Shown here: piece by piece, positions 1 through 8,494 of the stretch
How the letters are laid out: the number at the start of each line of letters is the position of its first letter
Numbering within the stretch: the first letter of the stretch is position 1
Assembly: GCA_049889415.1 (NCBI GenBank)
Contig: JBMHDL010000006.1
Coordinates: forward strand, 310,001 to 374,000
Direction of reading: 5' to 3'
Length of the DNA: 64,000 nucleotides
From: JAYQKL01 sp049889415
GTDB lineage: Bacteria; Pseudomonadota; Alphaproteobacteria; RS24
Program-made: the position numbers and the translations under genes
The notes under the pieces: generated by a model
The model's input: the letters and a program-made list of their open reading frames with translations, nothing else
Databases searched by the model: none
What the model was told of the DNA's origin: nothing

Positions 1-1
1 C

Positions 2-550
2 CAGTCTGTTTCCGGTGCCGGCAATGCCGCCATGGATGAGCTGTTCACACAGACCCGTGCGGTTTTCGTCAATGACGAGCTGAAGCAGGAAAACTTCACC
101 AAGCAGATTGCCTTTAATGTCATTCCGCATATTGACGTTTTTCTGGAGGATGGAAGCACCAAGGAAGAATGGAAAATGGTCTCTGAGACCAAAAAGATCA
201 TTGATCCATCTATTGAATTGACGGCGACCTGTGTGCGGGTACCGGTTTTTGTCGGCCATTCCGAGTCGGTGAATGTGGAATTTGAAAACCCACTCTCAGA
301 AAAAGAGGCCTGGGATATTCTACGCGAAGCCGACGGGGTTCTGGTTGTTGATAAGCGCGAGGATGGCGGTTATGTGACGCCGGTGGAATGTGTCGGTGAT
401 TACGCCACCTTCGTTTCGCGTCTGCGCAAGGACCCGTCGGTTGAAAACGGGCTGAATTTCTGGGTGGTTTCTGATAATCTGCGCAAGGGAGCCGCATTGA
501 ATGCGGTTCAGATAGCAGAGGAGCTGGTGGCCGGATATTTGAAAAAATAG
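2..550 (+). CDS. asd: Aspartate-semialdehyde dehydrogenase, C-terminal part (5' end outside window)
   Basis: The reading frame is open from base 2, and ten residues precede the first internal ATG at 32, so this is the C-terminal half of a gene that begins upstream. The visible part has the block VIPHIDVFLEDG and then CVRVPVFVGHSE, which carries the conserved arginine and the acid/base histidine of the NADPH-dependent enzyme. It reduces aspartyl phosphate to aspartate semialdehyde in the cytoplasm, for lysine, threonine, methionine and diaminopimelate synthesis. It ends 18 bases before the next gene on the same strand and may be cotranscribed with it. Identity is clear; the catalytic cysteine lies outside the window. 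Confidence 0.93.
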   Translation, partial: QSVSGAGNAAMDELFTQTRAVFVNDELKQENFTKQIAFNVIPHIDVFLEDGSTKEEWKMVSETKKIIDPSIELTATCVRVPVFVGHSESVNVEFENPLSEKEAWDILREADGVLVVDKREDGGYVTPVECVGDYATFVSRLRKDPSVENGLNFWVVSDNLRKGAALNAVQIAEELVAGYLKK

Positions 551-568
551 AGGCCGCTGCAGGAGAGT

Positions 569-1474
569 ATGCCAGAGACGCCAAGCCTGACTGATACCGC
601 CCGGCCCCGCCGGAGTGTGCTATATATGCCCGGCGCCAATCAGCGCGCCCTGGACAAAGCTAAAACCCTGCCGGCTGACTGTCTGGTCTTTGATCTTGAG
701 GATGCGGTTCATCCGGATGACAAGCTGACCGCCCGCGATGCCGTCTGTAAAGCCGTTGCCACTGGTGGTTATGGTGCTCGCGAGATTGTCGTGCGCATCA
801 ATGCGCTGGAGACAGTGTGGGGCATGGATGATGTGCTGGCCTTGTCACAGGTCACACCGGATGCGATTTTGGTCCCCAAGGTCAACACCCCCGAGGATAT
901 TATGAAGGTGACGATGCACCTGCCAGACGGATTGGCCTTATGGGTGATGATGGAGACCCCGCAGGCGATTTTGAATGCCGGTGAGATTGCGGCGTGTGCT
1001 CGGTCCACCCCTTTGGCAGCTCTGGTTTTTGGCTCCAATGATCTGCTCAAGGATATGAAAGCGGCGACCATGCCAAACCGCGAACCGCTGCAAACCGCTA
1101 TGAGCTTGTGTGTTTTGGCGGCCCGGGCCAATGGTCTGACGGTTCTGGACGGGGTTTATAATGACTATGCGAATGAAGAGGGGTTGGAGCAGGAGTCACT
1201 TCAGGGTGCAGCCTTTGGATTTGACGGCAAAACCCTGATTCATCCATCCCAGCTTGCAATCGCCAATCGTGTTTTCGCCCCCTCAGAGCTGGCTGTTGCC
1301 GAGGCTGAAGCGATTGTTGCGGCCTTTGAAGCCCCGGAAAACGCCGGAAAAGGTGTTTTGTCGGTAAACGGCACAATGACGGAGAGGTTGCATTATGAAC
1401 AGGCCAAAGGATTATTGGCTTTGGCCGGTCAGACTCGTGAATTGGAGGGTGCCATTCAGGGTGAAAAAGGCTGA
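569..1474 (+). CDS. HpcH/HpaI-CitE family CoA-ester lyase (malyl-CoA lyase-like)
   Basis: A 301-residue TIM-barrel protein of the CitE/malyl-CoA lyase group, which makes or breaks C-C bonds in hydroxyacyl-CoA esters. Visible blocks are the N-terminal CoA-binding stretch RSVLYMPGAN (about residues 15-24), VFDLEDAV (about 41-48), the metal-binding glutamate in METPQAI, the aspartate in FGSNDLLKDM, and GFDGKTLIHPSQ. An AGGAG lies just before the ATG at 569. It sits between asd and sdhC, so its product (for example acetyl-CoA plus glyoxylate, or acetyl-CoA plus pyruvate) could feed the TCA cycle; this is inference. L-malyl-CoA, beta-methylmalyl-CoA and citramalyl-CoA cannot be separated by eye. 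Confidence 0.82.
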   Translation: MPETPSLTDTARPRRSVLYMPGANQRALDKAKTLPADCLVFDLEDAVHPDDKLTARDAVCKAVATGGYGAREIVVRINALETVWGMDDVLALSQVTPDAILVPKVNTPEDIMKVTMHLPDGLALWVMMETPQAILNAGEIAACARSTPLAALVFGSNDLLKDMKAATMPNREPLQTAMSLCVLAARANGLTVLDGVYNDYANEEGLEQESLQGAAFGFDGKTLIHPSQLAIANRVFAPSELAVAEAEAIVAAFEAPENAGKGVLSVNGTMTERLHYEQAKGLLALAGQTRELEGAIQGEKG

Positions 1475-1512
1475 AATTCGCGTGATTGCGACACCTTAAC
1501 GCATCCGAGCGG

Positions 1513-1540
1513 ATGACAGCCAGACTTAGAACGGCTATAA
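1513..1540 (+). promoter_or_regulatory. Candidate sigma70-type promoter for the sdh operon
   Basis: ATGACA (1513-1518) and CTATAA (1535-1540) are separated by 16 bases, 25 bases before the sdhC start. This resembles the alphaproteobacterial TTGAC/CTATA pattern. It is the best match in the 90-base gap but the -35 box is weak. Confidence 0.3.
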
Positions 1541-1564
1541 ACAGGTTAGTTTTTAGGTGAGATA

Positions 1565-1975
1565 ATGTCCGATCAAACACAACATGTTCAGGCGCGCCCA
1601 TTGTCGCCGCATATTCAGATTTACCGATGGACCCTGACCATGGCTCTGTCGATCCTGCACCGTGCCACCGGCCTAGCCCTCTATGCCGGTACGGGTTTGC
1701 TGGTGTGGTGGCTGACCGCTGTTGCGACCGGTCCGGAGGCATATGCCCAGTTTCAGATGATTGCCGGCTCATGGTTCGGCCGCTTGGTTCTGTTTGGCTA
1801 CACATGGGCTTTGTTTCATCACATGTTCGGCGGGTTACGCCATTTTGTCTGGGATACAGGCCGGGGGTTTGAGTTGAATAAGGTTGAAACACTGGCCCGC
1901 ATCTCCGCTGTCATGCCTTTGGTCTTGACCGCTGCCAGCTGGGTTCTGGCTTATTGGTACATGGGAGCCCTGTGA
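1565..1975 (+). CDS. sdhC: Succinate dehydrogenase cytochrome b556 subunit
   Basis: A 136-residue membrane anchor of complex II. It carries the family N-terminal signature RPLSPHIQIYRW (about residues 13-24), then a segment with the serine/histidine pair SILHRATG, and HHMFGGLRHFVWD, where the haem-ligand histidine lies. Three hydrophobic spans are visible. It anchors SdhA/SdhB to the inner membrane and passes electrons from succinate to ubiquinone. Its TGA overlaps the sdhD ATG by one base (TGATG), implying translational coupling. Confidence 0.95.
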   Translation: MSDQTQHVQARPLSPHIQIYRWTLTMALSILHRATGLALYAGTGLLVWWLTAVATGPEAYAQFQMIAGSWFGRLVLFGYTWALFHHMFGGLRHFVWDTGRGFELNKVETLARISAVMPLVLTAASWVLAYWYMGAL

Positions 1976-2355
1976 TGAGTGAAATGCGTACCCCCCTATC
2001 GCGTGTGCGTGGTCTCGGTTCCGCCAAAAAAGGCACGGAGCATTTCTGGCTGCAACGAGTGACGGCTGTCGCCAATATCCCGCTTTCAATTTTCTTTATT
2101 GCGTCTTTGGTGACGCATATTGGCGCCGACCATGCCAGTGTTGCCGCCTATCTCGGACATCCGGTGGTGTCCGTGATCATGTTGCTGCTCATCCTCAGTG
2201 CCGTCTGGCACGCCCGGCTGGGTTTGCAAGTTGTCATTGAGGACTATGTTCATGGTGAAGCGACCAAGCTGACCGCCATTGTCCTGAACAATTTTTTCAC
2301 CCTGACTGTAGGTATTGCGAGCGTCCTTGCCCTTTTGAAGATTGCGTTGGCCTGA
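1975..2355 (+). CDS. sdhD: Succinate dehydrogenase hydrophobic membrane anchor subunit
   Basis: A 126-residue second membrane anchor of complex II. The start at 1975 overlaps the sdhC stop. An ATG at 1954 is in frame but lies inside sdhC and would add residues atypical of the family. After a charged N-terminus (GLGSAKKGTEHFWLQR) there are three membrane spans, the second followed by WHARLGLQVVIEDYVH, the conserved haem and quinone-binding block. Second gene of sdhCDAB. Confidence 0.94.
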   Translation: MSEMRTPLSRVRGLGSAKKGTEHFWLQRVTAVANIPLSIFFIASLVTHIGADHASVAAYLGHPVVSVIMLLLILSAVWHARLGLQVVIEDYVHGEATKLTAIVLNNFFTLTVGIASVLALLKIALA

Positions 2356-2388
2356 CCCCTGTTCCTGAAAAGAGAAAGATAAGTGAAC

Positions 2389-4185
2389 ATGACTGCGTAT
2401 GAATTTACAGACCATCATTTTGATGTTGTCGTCGTTGGAGCCGGTGGCTCTGGTTTGCGTGCCGCGCTCGGTGCGGCAGAACGTGGGCTGAAGACGGCCT
2501 GCATTTCCAAGGTTTTTCCGACCCGGTCGCATACTGTGGCGGCACAAGGCGGCATTTCCGCGGCGCTCGGTAATATGGGCGATGATGACTGGCGCTGGCA
2601 CATGTATGACACTGTCAAAGGGTCCGACTGGCTCGGCGATCAGGACGCGATTGAATATTTGTGCCGTAACGCCCCGGAAGCCGTGTATGAGCTGGAGCAT
2701 TTCGGTGTGCCGTTTTCCAGAACCGAAGACGGCAATATTTACCAGCGCCCCTTTGGCGGCATGACGACCAATTTCGGCGAGGGCATTGCCCAGCGCACCT
2801 GCGCCGCTGCCGACCGCACGGGCCACGCCATTTTGCATACGCTGTATGGTCAGTCTTTGCGCCATGAAACCGAGTTTTTCATTGAGTATTTCGCGCTTGA
2901 TCTGCTGATGGATGATGAGGGTCGCTGTGTCGGGGTTACGGCTTTGTGCATGGCTGACGGCTCGCTGCACCGCTTCCGCGGGCATCAGACCATTCTGGCG
3001 ACCGGTGGTTATGGTCGTGCTTATTTCTCGGCAACCTCGGCGCATACCTGCACCGGCGACGGCTCGGCCATGTGCATCCGTGCCGGCCTGCCCCTGCAGG
3101 ATATGGAGTTCGTCCAGTTCCACCCGACCGGCATTTACGGCGCCGGGTGCCTGATTACGGAAGGCTCACGCGGAGAAGGCGGTATTTTGATTAACTCCGA
3201 AGGGGAGCGGTTCATGGAACGCTATGCGCCGTCCGCCAAGGATTTGGCATCCCGCGATGTTGTCTCGCGCTCGATGACCATTGAGATTCGCGAAGGCCGC
3301 GGTGTCGGTCCCAACAAGGATCACATCTATCTGCACCTCGATCATCTTGACCCGGATGTGCTGGCGGAACGTCTGCCGGGCATTTCTGAAAGTGCGCGTA
3401 TTTTTGCCGGTGTAGATGTGACCAAAGAGCCGATTCCGGTGTTGCCGACCGTGCATTACAATATGGGCGGCATTCCGACCAATTATCACGGCGAGGTGCT
3501 GAACCCGACCGACTCCGACCCGGAGCGCACCGTGCCCGGCCTGATGGCGATTGGCGAAGCGGCCTGTGTGTCCGTGCATGGCGCGAACCGTCTCGGCTCG
3601 AACTCGCTGATTGACCTTGTGGTGTTCGGACGTGCGTCCGCCATCAGAGCCGCCGAACTGGTAACGCCGGGTGAGAGCCATGCTGATATTGGTGCCAATG
3701 CCGGTCAGGAGGCGCTTGACCGTCTGGATCATTTCCGCAATGCCGACGGTGACACACCGACTTCCGAACTGCGGCTTGAAATGCAGCGCACCATGCAGGA
3801 AAACTGCGCCGTGTTCCGGACCGGCGATGTTTTGGAAGAAGGCTGTCAGCGCATGGCGAAAGTCGTTGAAGGCATGTCTGATATTTCCGTTTCCGACCGC
3901 TCATTGGTCTGGAATTCCGATCTGATTGAAACGCTTGAGTTTGATAATCTGGTGGTGCAGGCCGTAGCAACGGTTGAGGGCGCCAATGCCCGTGAAGAAA
4001 GTCGCGGTGGTCATGCCCGTGAAGATTATCCGGATCGTGATGACGGCGAATGGATGAAACATACACTGGCCTGGGTTTCCGATACCCGTAAGGGCGGCAA
4101 GGCGACCATTGGCTATCGTGACGTTCATAACTACACCCTGACCAATGAGGTCAGCTATATTGAACCCAAAGCGCGCGTTTACTAG
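2389..4185 (+). CDS. sdhA: Succinate dehydrogenase flavoprotein subunit
   Basis: About 598 residues, the normal length. FAD-binding DVVVVGAGGSGLRAA is at the N-terminus, and RSHTVAAQGG carries the histidine that binds FAD covalently. The active-site blocks HPTGIYGAGCLITEGSRGEGG and RLGSNSLIDLVVFGR follow. It oxidises succinate to fumarate on the cytoplasmic face of the inner membrane. A GTG at 2383 is a second possible start, two codons upstream; 2389 was chosen because ATG is usual, although the AGAGAAAG at 2371-2378 is closer to the GTG. Third gene of sdhCDAB. Confidence 0.96.
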   Translation: MTAYEFTDHHFDVVVVGAGGSGLRAALGAAERGLKTACISKVFPTRSHTVAAQGGISAALGNMGDDDWRWHMYDTVKGSDWLGDQDAIEYLCRNAPEAVYELEHFGVPFSRTEDGNIYQRPFGGMTTNFGEGIAQRTCAAADRTGHAILHTLYGQSLRHETEFFIEYFALDLLMDDEGRCVGVTALCMADGSLHRFRGHQTILATGGYGRAYFSATSAHTCTGDGSAMCIRAGLPLQDMEFVQFHPTGIYGAGCLITEGSRGEGGILINSEGERFMERYAPSAKDLASRDVVSRSMTIEIREGRGVGPNKDHIYLHLDHLDPDVLAERLPGISESARIFAGVDVTKEPIPVLPTVHYNMGGIPTNYHGEVLNPTDSDPERTVPGLMAIGEAACVSVHGANRLGSNSLIDLVVFGRASAIRAAELVTPGESHADIGANAGQEALDRLDHFRNADGDTPTSELRLEMQRTMQENCAVFRTGDVLEEGCQRMAKVVEGMSDISVSDRSLVWNSDLIETLEFDNLVVQAVATVEGANAREESRGGHAREDYPDRDDGEWMKHTLAWVSDTRKGGKATIGYRDVHNYTLTNEVSYIEPKARVY

Positions 4186-4194
4186 GGGGGCGAC

Positions 4195-4974
4195 ATGGTT
4201 GAAATTGCACTGCCAAAAAATTCCCGCGTCAGCAAAGGTATCACGCATGAAGCCGCAGGTGACGCCAAAGAGCCACGCCGCGTGGATGTTTACCGCTGGA
4301 ACCCGGACGATCCGGAAAACCCGCGCATTGATACCTATACCATTGATGTCGATGATTGCGGCCCGATGGTGCTGGATGCATTGATCAAAATCAAGAATGA
4401 GATTGATCCGACGCTAACCTTCCGCCGCTCCTGCCGCGAGGGAATTTGCGGTTCCTGCGCCATGAACATTGACGGCCAGAACACACTGGCCTGCACCAAA
4501 GGGCTGGATGAAGTCAAAGGCGACATCAAGATTTATCCGTTGCCGCATATGCCGGTGATTAAGGATCTTGTCCCTGATTTGTCCAATCTCTATGCCCAGT
4601 ACCAGTCAATTGAGCCATGGCTGAAAACCGACACGCCGGAACCGGAAGGTGAATGGAAGCAATCGCGCGAAGACCGCGAAAAGCTCGACGGCCTGTATGA
4701 GTGCATTTTATGTGCCTGCTGTTCCACCTCCTGCCCGAGCTATTGGTGGAACTCGGACAAATATCTCGGCCCTGCGGTGCTGTTGCAGGCCTATCGCTGG
4801 CTGGCAGACAGCCGGGATGAAAAGACCGGCGAGCGTCTCGATGATCTTGAGGATCCGTTCCGCGTTTACCGGTGTCATACCATCATGAACTGCGCCAAGG
4901 CCTGCCCGAAAGGTCTGTCACCGGCAAAGGCGATTTCCGAAATCAAGAAAATGATGGTGACACGGGAAGTCTGA
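4195..4974 (+). CDS. sdhB: Succinate dehydrogenase iron-sulfur subunit
   Basis: A 259-residue electron-transfer subunit of complex II. The N-terminal ferredoxin domain has CREGICGSCAMNIDG (2Fe-2S, about residues 80-94). The C-terminal domain has CILCACCSTSCPSYWW and CHTIMNCAKACPKGLSP, which supply the 4Fe-4S and 3Fe-4S clusters. A GGGGGG run sits 4 bases before the ATG. The sdhA-sdhB gap is 9 bases. It passes electrons from FAD in SdhA to quinone at SdhC/D. Confidence 0.96.
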   Translation: MVEIALPKNSRVSKGITHEAAGDAKEPRRVDVYRWNPDDPENPRIDTYTIDVDDCGPMVLDALIKIKNEIDPTLTFRRSCREGICGSCAMNIDGQNTLACTKGLDEVKGDIKIYPLPHMPVIKDLVPDLSNLYAQYQSIEPWLKTDTPEPEGEWKQSREDREKLDGLYECILCACCSTSCPSYWWNSDKYLGPAVLLQAYRWLADSRDEKTGERLDDLEDPFRVYRCHTIMNCAKACPKGLSPAKAISEIKKMMVTREV

Positions 4975-5024
4975 CTTCTGTTTGGTTTCATCAAACTGTC
5001 ACAAAACGGGTTTATGAAGCCGTC

Positions 5025-5450
5025 ATGAGAAATATCCTGTTTTTGTGCACCGGCAATTCCTGCCGTTCTGTGCTCGCTGAAGCCTATATGAAGCATGCCG
5101 GCCAGGGTCGTTGGCGGGCTCATAGTGCTGGCTCCGCCCCGACCGGTCAGGTACATCCTAAAGCACTAGAAACCCTCAAGTCCCAAGGGCTGCCTTATCA
5201 GGGTTTTTATTCCAAAAGCTGGAACAGTTTTGCGGATGGACCCGCTATGGATGTGATTGTGACGGTGTGTGATAATGCGGCCGGCGAAGCCTGTCCGGTT
5301 TGGCCCGGGCACCCCGTAACTCATCACTGGCCCTTCCCTGACCCTGCCCACCATGTCGGGACGGAAGAGGCGATACGCACACATTTTCTGGAGGTGTTTG
5401 AAATGATCCGGACACGGATTGACGGTTTTTTGAAAAGTGAGGGTAAGTGA
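5025..5450 (+). CDS. arsC: Arsenate reductase, thioredoxin-coupled (low-Mr phosphatase fold)
   Basis: A 141-residue LMW-phosphatase fold protein. The P-loop CTGNSCR is at residues 8-14, and two further cysteines lie at about 82 and 90 (VCDNAAGEAC). This matches the three-cysteine relay of thioredoxin-linked ArsC, and HWPFPDPAHH holds the conserved DP aspartate. It would reduce arsenate to arsenite. The ATG at 5025 fits the family N-terminus; an in-frame extension back to 4872 is inside sdhB and was rejected. It starts 50 bases after sdhB and overlaps the aquaporin gene (TGATG). No arsR, arsB or acr3 is nearby. Confidence 0.86.
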   Translation: MRNILFLCTGNSCRSVLAEAYMKHAGQGRWRAHSAGSAPTGQVHPKALETLKSQGLPYQGFYSKSWNSFADGPAMDVIVTVCDNAAGEACPVWPGHPVTHHWPFPDPAHHVGTEEAIRTHFLEVFEMIRTRIDGFLKSEGK

Positions 5451-6106
5451 TGCTTCACAGGCTTGTTGCTGAAGCGCTGGGAACCATGTTGCTGGTGTGT
5501 ACTGTGGTCGGCTCCGGCATCATGGCGGTCAACATGTCAGGCGGCAATGACGGCGTGGCCCTGCTGGGCAACACGCTGGCGACTGCCGGTATTTTATATG
5601 TTCTGATCACAATTTTCGGTCCGGTTTCCGGCGCGCATTTCAACCCGGCGGTCAGCTTGGTATTTGCCATGCGCGGTGAACTGGCGGTCGGTTTGACGCT
5701 GGCTTATGTCATCGCCCAATGTGCCGGCGGTATGGCCGGTACGGCCTTGGCCCATGCCATGTTTGAGCTGCCATTGCTGATGCCCTCATTGAACGCGCGC
5801 ACCGGTGCCGGGCAGTGGCTGGCAGAAGGTGTCGCCTGTTTTGGCTTGCTGCTGACCATTCTCGGCGGCATTCGGCATCGCCCGGATGCGGTGGCGTCCC
5901 TGGTGGCGCTTTACATTACGGCCGGGTACTGGTTTACGGCTTCCACGAGTTTCGCCAATCCTGCCGTGACCTTGGCGCGGGGTTTTACGGACAGTTTTTC
6001 CGGCATTCGTCCGCTTGATATGCCGGGGTTTTGGGTGGCGCAAAGTGCCGGCGCGGTGTTGGCGTTTTTTGTCGCCTGCTGGTTGCTGGAAGAGAAAGAC
6101 GGCTGA
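5450..6106 (+). CDS. Aquaporin/glycerol facilitator (MIP) family channel, AqpS-like
   Basis: A 218-residue protein with six hydrophobic spans and two half-helix motifs: HFNPAVSLVFA in the first half and FANPAVTLARGF in the second. Both NPA boxes are intact. The start at 5450 overlaps the arsC stop, so the two are translationally coupled. Some alphaproteobacterial arsenic operons (for example aqpS in Sinorhizobium) replace an arsenite pump with such a channel, letting arsenite made by ArsC leave down its gradient. That role is inferred from the pairing. Confidence 0.83.
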   Translation: MLHRLVAEALGTMLLVCTVVGSGIMAVNMSGGNDGVALLGNTLATAGILYVLITIFGPVSGAHFNPAVSLVFAMRGELAVGLTLAYVIAQCAGGMAGTALAHAMFELPLLMPSLNARTGAGQWLAEGVACFGLLLTILGGIRHRPDAVASLVALYITAGYWFTASTSFANPAVTLARGFTDSFSGIRPLDMPGFWVAQSAGAVLAFFVACWLLEEKDG

Positions 6107-6186
6107 ACCGCCCCTCCTGCCCCATCTACCCGCCCTGCCATTGAACCGGCATTGCTCTTGGCTCCGTTTGGCTATAAAACCCAACT

Positions 6187-7320
6187 ATGCCGACGAGTCA
6201 TTCAACCCCGCTGCAAAAATATGAGGATATGATCGCCCGCGAAAATCTTCGCGGGGATGCCGCGCAACGCGAGATTGCATCAGCCTTGACGCGTCTGCAT
6301 GAAACACTTGCAACACGCCCGAGAGGGTTGCTGGCGCGGTTCAAAAAACCAGCATCTGTTCGTGGCCTCTATATTCACGGTGATGTCGGGCGCGGCAAGT
6401 CCATGTTGATGGATTTGTTTTTTGATGATGCGCCGGTGGCGAAAAAACGCCGTGTGCATTTTCATGCCTTCATGCAGGAAACCCATGACCGCATCTTTGA
6501 TCATCGACAGAGTGTCAAGGCTGGACGGGCCAATGGGGATGATCCGATTCCGCCGGTGGCGGACTGCATCGCACGTGAGGCGCATCTGTTGTGCTTTGAT
6601 GAGTTTCAGGTCAAGGACATCGCCGATGCCTCCATTCTTGGGCGTCTGTTCACCGCCCTTTTTGAGCGTGGCGTGACGGTTGTTGCGACCTCGAACAGGC
6701 CGCCGCGTGATCTGTATAAGGGGGGGTTGAATCGCCAGCGATTTGTGCCTTTCATTGATCTGCTTGAGCAAAGGCTGGAGGTTGTCCTGCTTGATAGCCC
6801 GACCGATTACCGTTTGGCGCGCCTGACCGGGCAGCCGGTGTGGATGACCCCGATCGGCCCAAAGGCACGCAGTTTTCTGGATGAGCGGTTTGATACCTTG
6901 ACCGGCGGGGAGCTGCCAGTCAGTGGGGCCTTGAGCGTTAAGGGGCGGACCATCTCTATTCCGCGTCAGGCCAATGGGGTGGCGCGGCTGAGTTTTGACG
7001 ATCTGTGCGTGGCGACTTTAGGGGCGGCGGATTATCTGGAATTGGCGAAAAACTTCCATACGGTCCTGATAGACAATATCCCGCGCCTGTCTCCGGACAA
7101 GCGCAATGAGGCCATACGCTTCGTCACCCTGATTGACGCCTTGTATGAGCGCAAGGTCAAATTGCTTGCCACAAGTGATGATGTGCCGGACAAACTTTAT
7201 CCGACCGGCGACTCGGCATTTGAGTTTCAGCGCACGGTCTCCCGCCTGATGGAAATGCAGTCAGCGGATTATCTCGGGCTCCGGCACCTTGTTGATGACT
7301 CTACCCTAAACGCTGACTAA
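6187..7320 (+). CDS. zapE: ZapE/AFG1-family cell division ATPase
   Basis: A 377-residue AAA-like ATPase. Walker A is GDVGRGKSMLMD (about residues 62-73), Walker B is LLCFDEFQV (about 137-145), and sensor-like VVATSNRPP follows. The family is membrane-associated at the constricting septum in enterobacteria and is the homologue of mitochondrial AFG1/LACE1. It is 80 bases after the aquaporin gene and 68 before mdh, on the same strand. Confidence 0.9.
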   Translation: MPTSHSTPLQKYEDMIARENLRGDAAQREIASALTRLHETLATRPRGLLARFKKPASVRGLYIHGDVGRGKSMLMDLFFDDAPVAKKRRVHFHAFMQETHDRIFDHRQSVKAGRANGDDPIPPVADCIAREAHLLCFDEFQVKDIADASILGRLFTALFERGVTVVATSNRPPRDLYKGGLNRQRFVPFIDLLEQRLEVVLLDSPTDYRLARLTGQPVWMTPIGPKARSFLDERFDTLTGGELPVSGALSVKGRTISIPRQANGVARLSFDDLCVATLGAADYLELAKNFHTVLIDNIPRLSPDKRNEAIRFVTLIDALYERKVKLLATSDDVPDKLYPTGDSAFEFQRTVSRLMEMQSADYLGLRHLVDDSTLNAD

Positions 7321-7323
7321 ACC

Positions 7324-7351
7324 TTGCGTTTTTTATCATTTCGCGCTATCG
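7324..7351 (+). promoter_or_regulatory. Candidate promoter for mdh
   Basis: TTGCGT (7324-7329) and CTATCG (7346-7351) with a 16-base spacer lie 37 bases before the mdh start. This is a reasonable match to alphaproteobacterial housekeeping promoters, but not verified. Confidence 0.3.
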
Positions 7352-7388
7352 ACAGGCAGCATTTATCTAACTGAAAGGGAGCACACGC

Positions 7389-8351
7389 ATGGCCCGTAAA
7401 AAGATAGCCCTGATTGGCGGTGGACAGATCGGCGGCACGCTGGCCCATCTTGCCGGACTTAAGGAACTTGGTGATGTCGTTATTTTCGATATTGTTGACG
7501 GTATCCCGCAAGGCAAAGCACTTGACCTTGCCGAGTCTTCTCCGGTCAGTCATTTTGACGCCAATCTCAAAGGCACCAAATCCTATGCCGGCATCAAAGG
7601 GGCCGATGTGGTGATTGTGACGGCTGGTGTGCCGCGCAAGCCGGGTATGAGCCGGGACGACCTTTTGGACATTAATTTGAAAGTGATGCGTCAGGTCGGT
7701 GAGGGCATTAAGAAATATGCCCCGAAGGCCTTTGTCATCTGCATCACCAACCCGCTGGATGCCATGGTCTGGGCGTTGCAGAAAGCCTGTGGCCTGCCAA
7801 AAAACAAAGTTGTCGGCATGGCAGGTGTTTTGGACTCGGCCCGCTTCCGTTATTTCCTGGCTGAGGAATTCAAGGTTTCGGTTAAGGATGTGACTGCATT
7901 TGTGTTGGGCGGTCATGGTGACACCATGGTGCCAAGTGTACGGTATTCCACCGTTGCCGGCATTCCGTTGCCGGATCTTGTGAAAATGAAGTGGACAACC
8001 CAGAAAAGGCTCGACGAAATCGTTCAGCGTACCCGTGATGGCGGGGCTGAAGTTGTTGCTCTGCTCAAGACTGGCTCGGCGTTTTACGCCCCGGCTGCCG
8101 CCGCGATTGAAATGGCGGAAAGCTATCTCAAAGACCAAAAACGCGTCCTGCCCTGCGCCGCTTATCTGAACGGCGAATATGGGCAAAAGGGCCTCTATGT
8201 CGGCGTCCCGGTTGTGATTGGTGCAAAGGGGGTCGAACGTATTGTCGAAATCAAGCTGGATGCGAATGAGCGCGCCGGTTTCAAAAAATCTGTGAAAGCG
8301 GTCGAAGGTTTGATTGCGGCTTGCAAGACAATCGATCCTAAATTGAAATAA
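7389..8351 (+). CDS. mdh: Malate dehydrogenase (LDH-like, NAD-dependent)
   Basis: A 320-residue protein of the lactate-dehydrogenase-like malate dehydrogenase class found in alphaproteobacteria. It has the Rossmann start ALIGGGQIGGTLAHL with the acidic residue of VVIFDIVDG that selects NAD, the substrate loop RKPGMSRDDLL with its arginine, and the catalytic histidine in GGHGDTMVP. AAGGGAGC precedes the ATG. It oxidises malate to oxaloacetate. A hairpin terminator follows, so it is probably separate from sucCD. Confidence 0.96.
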   Translation: MARKKIALIGGGQIGGTLAHLAGLKELGDVVIFDIVDGIPQGKALDLAESSPVSHFDANLKGTKSYAGIKGADVVIVTAGVPRKPGMSRDDLLDINLKVMRQVGEGIKKYAPKAFVICITNPLDAMVWALQKACGLPKNKVVGMAGVLDSARFRYFLAEEFKVSVKDVTAFVLGGHGDTMVPSVRYSTVAGIPLPDLVKMKWTTQKRLDEIVQRTRDGGAEVVALLKTGSAFYAPAAAAIEMAESYLKDQKRVLPCAAYLNGEYGQKGLYVGVPVVIGAKGVERIVEIKLDANERAGFKKSVKAVEGLIAACKTIDPKLK

Positions 8352-8377
8352 GTATTCCTGATCAGCGAATATGGCAG

Positions 8378-8416
8378 AAACCCGGGTTGTGACACCAGTC
8401 GCAGTCCGGGTTTTTT
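8378..8416 (+). terminator. Rho-independent terminator after mdh
   Basis: AAACCCGG (8378-8385) pairs with CCGGGTTT (8406-8413) across a 20-base loop, followed by a T run ending at 8416. It begins 27 bases after the mdh stop and separates mdh from the suc genes. Confidence 0.75.
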
Positions 8417-8473
8417 CATGTTATGGCGAAAAATGGAAGGCTGTAGAAAGCGGCTTTCCAAGGAAAACACTAT

Positions 8474-8494
8474 AAGTAATACTTATTATTACTT
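8474..8494. promoter_or_regulatory. Perfect inverted repeat upstream of sucC, possible operator
   Basis: AAGTAATA (8474-8481) and TATTACTT (8487-8494) form a perfect 8-base inverted repeat with a 5-base spacer. It lies in an A/T-rich part of the 294-base mdh-sucC gap, about 150 bases before sucC. The geometry suits a dimeric repressor or activator site. No regulator is identified. Confidence 0.35.

Noticed and set aside
1098..1892. Minus-strand open frame across the CoA-lyase/sdhC junction
   Set aside because: Low-complexity arginine/proline/histidine-rich translation opposite two confident genes.
2086..3123. Long minus-strand open frame (345 codons) opposite sdhD/sdhA
   Set aside because: It is the antisense shadow of sdhA, with no family resemblance and no ribosome site; GC-rich codon bias creates such frames.
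7317..8186. Minus-strand open frame opposite mdh
   Set aside because: Shadow of mdh; no motif, and mdh is unambiguous on the plus strand.
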